Below, piece by piece: positions 8,075 to 13,716 of a stretch of 19,253 nt of DNA. Under the pieces are notes generated by a model that had not been told where the DNA came from, made no database searches, and saw only the letters and a program-made list of their open reading frames with translations. This DNA is from an uncultured Prevotella sp. (GTDB lineage Bacteria; Bacteroidota; Bacteroidia; Bacteroidales; Bacteroidaceae), in NCBI GenBank assembly GCA_900553965.1, contig USFX01000022.1, positions 1-19,253 on the forward strand, read 5' to 3'. Position 1 is the stretch's first letter. The number at the start of each line of letters is the position of its first letter. The translations under genes were made by a program, and so were the position numbers.

Positions 8075-9430
8075 ATGAAAAAGATATTTTTATCAATGCT
8101 CGCCATCACAATGGCCGCATTCACATTCACAAGCTGTGAGGATGTTCCCGAGCCCTACGGAATACCAGGAACAGAAGTCGGAGGCGATGACGCAACTATA
8201 ACAGAAGAGCCCATTGGCGACGGAACGCAGACAAATCCGTTCAACGCCTCAGCCATCACAAATCTTGTATCGGCTATGCCTGCTGGCGTAGAGTCCACCG
8301 AAGATTATTATATAAAAGGTGTAGTCGTTTCCATCAAGGAGAACTTCACCACACAGTTTGGAAATGCAGCATTCTACATCGCTGACTCGGAGACAGGATC
8401 GACACAGTTCTATGTATTCCGTACATTATACTTGGGCAACAAGAAATACACTTCCGGCGAAGTTCTGAAAGTGGGTGACGAGGTTGTTGTTTGTGGTAAG
8501 GTTGTCAACTACATGGGCAATACCCCGGAAACCGTCCAGAACAAGTCATACCTCGTTTCTATCAACGGCAAGACTTCATCCGAAGGCGGCAATGAGCCAT
8601 CTACCGGTGAAGCTAAGGGAGACGGAACTGTAGACAATCCGTTCAACAGCGTTGCTGCCAATCAGTTTGCATCGTCACTTGCTGACGGCGCTACTTCTGA
8701 CGTCGTTTACGTAAAGGGCAAGGTCGCTTCCATCAGGGAGAACTACACCACACAGTATGGAAACGCAGCATTCTACATCTCTGACGATGGTACTGCCACG
8801 GACCAGTTCTATGTCTTCCGCGCGCTCTATCTGAACAATGAGAAATATACATCAGGCGACCTGCTCGCCGTTGGTGATGATGTCGTCATCTGCGGAAAAC
8901 TCACTAACTACATGGGCAATACTCCTGAGACTGTGCAAGGAGAGGCTTATCTCTACTCTTGGACACAGAATGGCGGAAGCACCGGCGGTGACAATCCTGG
9001 AGGCGAAGTTACAGAGAACTCTATAACCGTGACTGCTGCATCTTTCGGCTTAGCCAATGGCGCTGAAATGGGAACACAAACACTCTCCGACGGCACAGTT
9101 CTTACGTTCGATGGTGGAGGAAACAAAAATGTTCCTAAATACTATAATAGCGGAACAAACATCCGAATGTATCCCAACAACAGCGTAAAAATAGCCTCCA
9201 CAAAGAAGATTGTTTCTGTCATTCTCAACTGTGATCAGCTCTCTGACGGAACAATCTACAATGCAAGTGGTGACATTTCAGCAGCTCCTGGTTCTGTGAA
9301 TACAAACAATACAGTCGTTACCATTAACAGCATAAATGCAAATGAAACAGTGATAACAAACGTTTCTTCAACAACCGGTGCGCCAAGCCAGATGCGCATT
9401 GTTTCACTGACAATCAATTACGCTGAATAA
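8075..9430 (+). CDS. Lipoprotein with two DUF6359 OB-fold repeats
   Basis: 451-residue predicted lipoprotein. The signal TFTSC puts the lipidated Cys at residue 21, followed at once by Glu-Asp, consistent with surface export. Two similar domains follow, about 48-165 and 182-296, each running GDGTxxNPFN, an OB-like strand set, FYVFRxLYLxNxKYTSG and YMGNTPETVQ; they match the DUF6359 (OB-fold nucleic-acid-binding-like) pattern. A Gly/Ser/Asn-rich linker (about 297-315) leads to a third beta-sandwich-like domain (about 316-451) with LTFDGGGNKNVPKYYNSGTN, of the kind fused to secreted nucleases and binding proteins in this phylum. Third gene of the receptor operon, closed by a terminator 29 bp downstream. 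A role in holding nucleic acid at the surface is inferred from fold and context; no catalytic motif is seen. Confidence 0.85.
   Translation: MKKIFLSMLAITMAAFTFTSCEDVPEPYGIPGTEVGGDDATITEEPIGDGTQTNPFNASAITNLVSAMPAGVESTEDYYIKGVVVSIKENFTTQFGNAAFYIADSETGSTQFYVFRTLYLGNKKYTSGEVLKVGDEVVVCGKVVNYMGNTPETVQNKSYLVSINGKTSSEGGNEPSTGEAKGDGTVDNPFNSVAANQFASSLADGATSDVVYVKGKVASIRENYTTQYGNAAFYISDDGTATDQFYVFRALYLNNEKYTSGDLLAVGDDVVICGKLTNYMGNTPETVQGEAYLYSWTQNGGSTGGDNPGGEVTENSITVTAASFGLANGAEMGTQTLSDGTVLTFDGGGNKNVPKYYNSGTNIRMYPNNSVKIASTKKIVSVILNCDQLSDGTIYNASGDISAAPGSVNTNNTVVTINSINANETVITNVSSTTGAPSQMRIVSLTINYAE
8216..8962 (+). repeat. Two tandem domain-length repeats within the DUF6359 gene
   Basis: Units at about 8216-8569 and 8618-8962 encode the two DUF6359 domains. 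They are highly similar in protein, with stretches such as GNAAFYI, QFYVFR and NYMGNTPETVQ shared exactly, but differ at many synonymous codon positions, so the duplication is not recent. Confidence 0.85.
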
Positions 9431-9456
9431 TATTCTGACTGAATACATATTTATTT

Positions 9457-9491
9457 AAAGGAGGATGTCCGTCGGGCATCCTCCTTTTTTT
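9457..9491 (+). terminator. Intrinsic terminator of the receptor operon
   Basis: Stem 9460-9484 (GGAGGATG paired with CATCCTCC, extended by three inner pairs around a GTC loop, one of them G-U), followed by seven T residues and preceded by AAA. It begins 26 bp after the DUF6359 stop codon. Confidence 0.92.
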
Positions 9492-9521
9492 GTATATATC
9501 CTCCCAAAACACGGCCGGACA

Positions 9522-9553
9522 TTTGGACAACACGTGGGAAATCGCTATTTTTG
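9522..9553 (+). promoter_or_regulatory. Strong promoter of the endonuclease gene
   Basis: TTTG at 9522-9525, 20-bp spacer, TATTTTTG at 9546-9553: an exact match to the Bacteroidota -33/-7 consensus. Being downstream of the terminator, it makes the nuclease a separate transcription unit and rules out the ATG at 9465 as a start. Confidence 0.85.
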
Positions 9554-9584
9554 CATTTCAGAAACAAATGAAACTATCAAAAGT

Positions 9585-10541
9585 ATGATGAATATCAAGC
9601 ACATCCCCACCCTGCTGTTCGCCGCACTCCTCTCCATCGCGACCATATCGTGCAGTAGTGACGACGACAACCAAGGCGGAAACGGCGGCGGAAAATGGAT
9701 TGGCGACGGCGGAGCGAACAAGAACACGCCAACGGCCGACTGTCCCGAAGTATCACGTATAGAGTTTCCGAAGCTAAAGGGCGGAAACAGCATCGTCATC
9801 AGCCACTATTCCGGCGACGCCTACGGACTCAACTACTGCGTTGAATGGGACACCCAAAAGAAATCGCAGCGATGGTCGTGCTACTTCATGGTGGACCATC
9901 ACCACTCCAACAACGACCGCGAGCACACATATTCCGGCAACGTCGGACGCTATGACCCTATGACAAATCCGGGCAACCATCGCGACGAACGCCAATATCC
10001 ATGGGACCCGCAGCTGCCTGAGCAATACCGCTGGAGCGAGGACCTCTTCGTCCGTTCAGGCTACGACCACGGACATATCTGCCCGTCGGCAGACCGGCAA
10101 TACTCCCGTGAAGCCAACTATCAGACGTTCTACATGACCAACATGCAGCCGCAGCGCAACGCCTTCAACGCCAAACTGTGGGCAAAGATGGAGCAGAAGG
10201 TGCGCGACATCACGCCAAAGGACATCGGCGACACGCTCTACGTCTGCAAGGGTGGCACCATCGACGACGAGAGCCAGATCCTGACGCGCATACAGGGAAA
10301 GATGATTGTGCCAAAATATTTCTACATGGCCCTGCTGCTGAAGAAAGGCGGCCAATTTACGGCCTTCGCTTTCTGGGTCGAGCACATCAACGCCGACCAC
10401 TCCAACGACCCGCTGAACAGATATGTCGTCACCATCGACGAGCTGGAACGTCTCACGGGCATAGACTTCTTCTGCAACCTTCCCGACGACATCGAGGATA
10501 AGGTCGAGGGCAGCGTCGCATACAACTACTGGGGCTTCTGA
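9585..10541 (+). CDS. Lipoprotein DNA/RNA non-specific endonuclease (NUC1 family)
   Basis: 318-residue beta-beta-alpha-metal nuclease of the Serratia NucA type, which cuts DNA and RNA without sequence preference. Start chosen at ATG 9585 (a second ATG follows at 9588) because the promoter lies at 9522-9553 and the signal begins here; the longer reading frame from 9465 overlaps the terminator and promoter. Seen: lipobox SIATISC with Cys 23 followed by SSDDD, a classic surface-export signal; YDHGHICPSAD (160-170), the DRGH-type active site with His164 as general base; TNMQPQRNAFNAKLW (185-199), where Asn195 matches the Mg-binding Asn. The Arg of DRGH is His here. Length is normal. Context says it cuts nucleic acid outside the cell to supply the neighbouring receptor. 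Family is confident; activity with the R-to-H change is untested. Confidence 0.92.
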   Translation: MMNIKHIPTLLFAALLSIATISCSSDDDNQGGNGGGKWIGDGGANKNTPTADCPEVSRIEFPKLKGGNSIVISHYSGDAYGLNYCVEWDTQKKSQRWSCYFMVDHHHSNNDREHTYSGNVGRYDPMTNPGNHRDERQYPWDPQLPEQYRWSEDLFVRSGYDHGHICPSADRQYSREANYQTFYMTNMQPQRNAFNAKLWAKMEQKVRDITPKDIGDTLYVCKGGTIDDESQILTRIQGKMIVPKYFYMALLLKKGGQFTAFAFWVEHINADHSNDPLNRYVVTIDELERLTGIDFFCNLPDDIEDKVEGSVAYNYWGF

Positions 10542-10680
10542 CGCCTGAAAAGACAGAGGGAAAGACATGAAACAGACGGCATCATGCCCACGGAAACACG
10601 CCGATAAAGCCGAAAGACAGTCAGAAGAAACCGCAATCGGGCCAAAATCAGCACAATAGGCGCATAAATGCCGCAGAAAA

Positions 10681-10712
10681 TTTGCCCGTTTGAGGAAAAA
10701 CCATTAAATTTG
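10681..10712 (+). promoter_or_regulatory. Promoter of rpmE2
   Basis: TTTG at 10681-10684, 20-bp spacer, TAAATTTG at 10705-10712, an exact consensus match. It leaves a 5' leader of about 40-50 nt that is AT-rich, as common for ribosomal protein genes in this phylum. The 139 bp before it, back to the nuclease stop, hold nothing recognisable. Confidence 0.85.
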
Positions 10713-10762
10713 CACACCAAAAGAGAACTATATATAACATTACATATTTATTTAAAACTAAA

Positions 10763-11029
10763 ATGAAAAAAGGTATTCACCCCGAAAACTATCGCCCCGT
10801 CGTATTTAAGGATATGTCCAACGGCGATATGTTCCTTACACGTTCTACATGCAAGGCTAATGATACAGTAGAATTTGAAGGCGAGACTTACCCCGTGGTA
10901 AAAGTCGAAATCTCAAGCACCTCTCACCCGTTCTACACCGGTAAGATGAAGTTGGTGGATACCGCTGGTCGCGTCGATAAGTTTATGAGCCGTTACGCAA
11001 AACGCTACGATAAGAAAGCCGCCAAATAG
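10763..11029 (+). CDS. rpmE2: 50S ribosomal protein L31 type B
   Basis: 88-residue ribosomal protein L31 of the long type B form, part of the large subunit. Seen: the opening MKKGIHPENYRPVVFKDM, SNGDMFLTRSTCK, the ISSTSHPFYTG motif (about residues 51-61) diagnostic of L31, and the basic C-terminus YAKRYDKKAAK. The four-cysteine zinc site of type A L31 is absent (only one Cys), so this is the zinc-independent form. It stands as a single-gene unit with its own consensus promoter and a strong terminator 29 bp after the stop. Identification is secure. Confidence 0.98.
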   Translation: MKKGIHPENYRPVVFKDMSNGDMFLTRSTCKANDTVEFEGETYPVVKVEISSTSHPFYTGKMKLVDTAGRVDKFMSRYAKRYDKKAAK

Positions 11030-11057
11030 TTCGAAGGACCGTTTGACGCTTCAAAAT

Positions 11058-11090
11058 AAAAAAGGATTCGCCTGGGGCGAATCCTTTTTT
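11058..11090. terminator. Intrinsic terminator after rpmE2
   Basis: Perfect 9-bp stem GGATTCGCC (11064-11072) with GGCGAATCC (11076-11084), TGG loop, flanked by six A (11058-11063) and six T (11085-11090). The symmetry would let it work on both strands, though only rpmE2 runs into it here. Confidence 0.95.
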
Positions 11091-11288
11091 ATTCTCCTTC
11101 GGCGCCCGATTCTCACCGGTCCGCATTCGCCGGATGCCGCACACTCCGACCGTCGTCAAAAAGCGCAGGGGACATCCGCTTTATCCGTCCCGAAGCTGCC
11201 GACCGGAATCGGCAGCATACGCAAGATGGTACACGACCAATCATCCGGTCCGGCCCGAAACAGGACAAAAGAACTTTTACGGAAAAAA
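11091..11288. other. Intergenic stretch between rpmE2 terminator and DUF3127 promoter
   Basis: No gene is supported here. The only structure seen is a perfect 8-bp inverted repeat, GCTGCCGA (11195-11202) and TCGGCAGC (11209-11216), with a 6-nt loop and no T-run, so not a standard terminator; it could be a regulator site or chance in GC-rich DNA. A reading frame crossing 11043-11384 runs through both the terminator and the next promoter and is not credible. Confidence 0.5.
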
Positions 11289-11320
11289 TTTGGGGGTTTG
11301 CGGCACAAACATTACTTTTG
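11289..11320 (+). promoter_or_regulatory. Promoter of the DUF3127 gene
   Basis: TTTG at 11289-11292, 20-bp spacer, TACTTTTG at 11313-11320; exact match to the lineage consensus, 24 bp before the ATG. Confidence 0.82.
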
Positions 11321-11344
11321 TAATCTACTAAAATTACTGTTTTT

Positions 11345-11710
11345 ATGGAATTCGAAGGTGTCGTATATAAAATCCTGCCCCTGACACAAGGTACGTCCGC
11401 CCGGGGAGAATGGCAGCGTCAGGACGTGGTTTTCGAGCTGCCCTCGGAATTTTCACGCAAAATCTGCGTCACGTTCTTCAACAAGCCGAGCGACGTGGCC
11501 AAACTCCGCGAAGGGGCTACCTATACGGTTTCGGTAAACGTCGAATCCCGCGAATATAACGGCCGCTGGTATACCGATGTGCGGGCATGGCGCCTGCAAC
11601 CCAAAGAAACCGCTCAAAACGCCGGGATCCCGCCGATGCCCGACGCGGCCCCGCTCGAAGAGCCATCGTACAGTACTCCCGCAGCAGAAGTAGACGACCT
11701 GCCCTTTTAA
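11345..11710 (+). CDS. DUF3127 OB-fold protein with SSB-like C-terminal tip
   Basis: 121-residue cytoplasmic protein matching DUF3127, a small family widespread in Bacteroidota. Seen: MEFEGVVYKILPLTQGTSARG, WQRQDVVFELP (23-33), ICVTFFNK (40-47), then VNVESREYNGRWYTDVRAWRL (residues 65-85, second-last strand pair), i.e. an OB-like barrel of about 85 residues. After it comes a Pro/Ala/Glu-rich flexible linker (about 86-114) and the final EVDDLPF. That layout, an OB fold plus a disordered linker plus an acidic tip ending in Pro-Phe, copies single-stranded DNA-binding protein (E. coli tip DDDIPF), whose tip docks repair and replication enzymes. Single-gene unit with its own promoter and a shared terminator. 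Family call is confident; DNA binding is inferred. Confidence 0.88.
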   Translation: MEFEGVVYKILPLTQGTSARGEWQRQDVVFELPSEFSRKICVTFFNKPSDVAKLREGATYTVSVNVESREYNGRWYTDVRAWRLQPKETAQNAGIPPMPDAAPLEEPSYSTPAAEVDDLPF

Positions 11711-11754
11711 TTTTTCACGCACGAAGGCAGAAGCCATCCGCTCTCTAAAACAAC

Positions 11755-11788
11755 AAAATAGCCGACCCTACAAAGGTCGGCTATTTTT
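11755..11788. terminator. Bidirectional terminator between convergent genes
   Basis: Stem AAATAGCCGACC (11756-11767) with GGTCGGCTATTT (11775-11786), 7-nt loop, T-run on each strand's 3' side. It serves the DUF3127 gene (plus) and the FKBP lipoprotein gene ending at 11806 (minus). Confidence 0.93.
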
Positions 11789-11805
11789 CGGTCCCCGGGA
11801 GGCGA

Positions 11806-12930
11806 CTACTTCTTCACCGGAAGAGCAGAGTTCGCTGCCTGAGTCGTCGCAGCCGCAGCTTCATCCGTTGTTGCCGGGGTCGTTTCCTCAACGAAAGGAA
11901 TCACATCCTCCAACTCTACCTCGAATTTAAGAGCCGAATTAGGCAAGATATACTTACCGCGCGCCTGCCGACCATAAGCCAGTTCCGCAGGAATCCAAAG
12001 CGTTATCTTACCGCCTTTGCCGATCAGTTTCAAACCTTCGGTCCAGCCGGGAATCACCTGTCCCAATTCGAACTCGACAGCTTCGTCCTTGTCATAACCT
12101 TCCGGATCTATCTGCTTGAGGTACTCCTTCATCTCTTCGGGCTTGTTCTCGAAATAGGAGCTGTCGAAAACCTGCCCCTTATAATTGGTTCCCGTATAAT
12201 AAACTTTTACCCGGTCGCGGGAGTCCGTCGGCATCAGGGTCTCATCGCCCTTCTTTTCGATCTTATAAAGTAATCCCGATTCGGTTTTCTGAACGCCGGA
12301 TTTCTTCTCGATCGAAGCGATCCACTCTTCATTGGCTTTCTTGTTCTCGGCAGGACGAACCACCGAATACCAGTTCCGCAAGAATTTGACTGCTTCCTGC
12401 TCGGTCATGCGGGCTTCTTCACCGTTGCCGGTAATGTCTTTCAAACCCTGACCGAACCAAACCAACTGAATCGGAAGGTCTGCTCCCAGCATATTGTTAC
12501 CCAGATCGATACCGAAAGCATACGAAATGAACCGACGCTCCTCCTCGCTCTCGAACATCGCGGGATCGGCCAACGACTCTTCGGGTGTCTTCAGCGAATC
12601 GGGAGTCATCGCGTTCTTCTTGGCAATAGCCTGAGCGCGTTCCGGACGCGTAACCATAAAGAACGTGCGCAATGTATCGAGTGCCTCTGGATGCGTCATT
12701 TTTGCCGTTCCGAGGGCACCTTCGGTCACACCTTCGGTCATCGCGTCGAAATCGAAGGGAATATCCGACATCATCCGGTTGAGTCCCGCTCCGACGTTAT
12801 TACCCAAAGCGTACGACAAAGAGTCGAACTGCGACTTGCTGCCCATCGTGATCGAACCGTTGCTGCGGCTGCACGAGGCGAAAATTACGGCACCAGCTAA
12901 CAGTGCCATGAAACACAATGTTCTTTTCAT
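11806..12930 (-). CDS. FKBP-type peptidyl-prolyl isomerase lipoprotein, long form
   Basis: 374-residue predicted lipoprotein with a C-terminal FKBP prolyl isomerase domain, likely helping proteins fold in the periplasm or at the outer membrane. Start set at the ATG at 12930 because it opens the lipoprotein signal (MKRTLCFMALLAGAVIFASC, Cys 20); the upstream in-frame ATG at 12984 adds 18 unlikely residues and sits upstream of the promoter -7 box. Seen: two N-terminal FKBP_N-like modules, SLSYALGNNVGAGL (37-50) and FISYAFGIDLGNNM (134-147), suggesting an internal duplication; an FKBP core from about 235 to 343 with VKVYYTGTNYKGQVFDSSY, VIPGWTEGLKLIGKGGK and LWIPAELAYG (311-320); and an Ala/Thr-rich tail. 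Key FKBP residues (Tyr, Phe-Asp, Ile-Pro, Tyr-Gly) are present. Lies 114 bp downstream of a shorter FKBP paralogue, with its own -7 element. Confidence 0.92.
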   Translation of the reverse strand: MKRTLCFMALLAGAVIFASCSRSNGSITMGSKSQFDSLSYALGNNVGAGLNRMMSDIPFDFDAMTEGVTEGALGTAKMTHPEALDTLRTFFMVTRPERAQAIAKKNAMTPDSLKTPEESLADPAMFESEEERRFISYAFGIDLGNNMLGADLPIQLVWFGQGLKDITGNGEEARMTEQEAVKFLRNWYSVVRPAENKKANEEWIASIEKKSGVQKTESGLLYKIEKKGDETLMPTDSRDRVKVYYTGTNYKGQVFDSSYFENKPEEMKEYLKQIDPEGYDKDEAVEFELGQVIPGWTEGLKLIGKGGKITLWIPAELAYGRQARGKYILPNSALKFEVELEDVIPFVEETTPATTDEAAAATTQAANSALPVKK

Positions 12931-12981
12931 CTTGTTGATATAATTATGTATTAAATTGTTATTTCCGTTTCGATAACTGCA

Positions 12982-12989
12982 CAAATATA
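12982..12989 (-). promoter_or_regulatory. -7 element upstream of the long FKBP gene
   Basis: Minus-strand TATATTTG, exact TAnnTTTG, 51 bp before the chosen ATG. No clear TTTG-type -33 box is seen at the usual distance. Confidence 0.5.
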
Positions 12990-13044
12990 TAAAATATTTT
13001 ACGGGCAGCCGATTTTATTTTTCAGCCCCCTCTTGAAAAAGAAG

Positions 13045-13716
13045 TCAGCGGACATCGACGAGTTCGATCTCGTAGAACAACGTCGCGTTCGGGACCACGC
13101 CCAATTTCTTGTCGCCTTCGGCCCCGTAAGCCAGGCGGGAGGGTATCCATACATTCATTCGACCGCCTTCCCCGACGAGCCGCACGCTCTGCCGCAACCC
13201 GGGCATCAGATCGCCCACGGCCGTGCGCGTGGTGTCTCCTCGTTCGTACGAAGACTCGACGACCTTTCCATCGACCGTCTTGGCCACAAAACGGATCGCC
13301 ACCGTATCCCGGTCGCTTCGGGGCGTCTTGGACTCATCACCGATCTCCAGCACCTCGTACGTCAGCCCCGTATCGGTCTTGGCATAGGAGCGATTGCTCT
13401 TGCGGAAATCCTCCAGAAACTGTTCTTCATAGGCCCGAATCTGTTCGGGCTGCGAAACATTCACGTAACGCAGATAAACCGCACGGGCCTCGTCGGGCGT
13501 CATCCGGGCCGTCCGGGCATATACGTCCCGCACGGCCTGGCACACGGCTTCGACGTTGAGGGTCGAATCCATCCGCTGCAAATTATATCCCACATTCAGA
13601 CCGATCACATAAGCGACCGAATCCGTTTCGTTACGCAACTCCATGCTCCCCGTTCCCCGGGAACAGGCACCCAGCAGGAACAGTCCCGCTGCGGCGATCA
13701 ACCGATATTTCTTCAT
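13045..13716 (-). CDS. FKBP-type peptidyl-prolyl isomerase lipoprotein, short form
   Basis: 223-residue predicted lipoprotein with one N-terminal helical module and a C-terminal FKBP domain. Start set at ATG 13716, where MKKYRLIAAAGLFLLGAC gives a lipobox LLGAC with Cys 18; the longer open frame upstream only reads through nhaA in another frame. Seen: SVAYVIGLNVGYNLQ (33-47), the FKBP_N pattern; then TDTGLTYEVL, VAIRFVAKTVDGKVVESSY (139-157), LMPGLRQSVRLVGEGGRMN and VWIPSRLAYG (189-198), ending in the FYEIELVDV strand. The usual Phe-Asp of the active site reads Val-Glu (VVESSY) and the usual V/I-I-P-G reads LMPG, so activity may be altered. Its ATG overlaps the nhaA stop (ATGA), so it is translationally coupled to the antiporter gene. 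Confidence 0.9.
   Translation of the reverse strand: MKKYRLIAAAGLFLLGACSRGTGSMELRNETDSVAYVIGLNVGYNLQRMDSTLNVEAVCQAVRDVYARTARMTPDEARAVYLRYVNVSQPEQIRAYEEQFLEDFRKSNRSYAKTDTGLTYEVLEIGDESKTPRSDRDTVAIRFVAKTVDGKVVESSYERGDTTRTAVGDLMPGLRQSVRLVGEGGRMNVWIPSRLAYGAEGDKKLGVVPNATLFYEIELVDVR

Noticed and set aside
8216..8962. Repeat pair considered as a mobile or CRISPR-type repeat
   Set aside because: It is coding, domain-length and diverged at synonymous sites, so it is an intragenic domain duplication.
9465..9584. N-terminal extension of the endonuclease
   Set aside because: It starts inside the terminator stem and runs through the promoter; the lipoprotein signal begins at 9585.
10568..10660. Short 30-codon frame between the nuclease and rpmE2
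   Set aside because: No promoter, no signal or domain; too short to separate from chance.
11043..11384. 113-codon frame after rpmE2
   Set aside because: It crosses the rpmE2 terminator, the DUF3127 promoter and the DUF3127 start, and has no family pattern.
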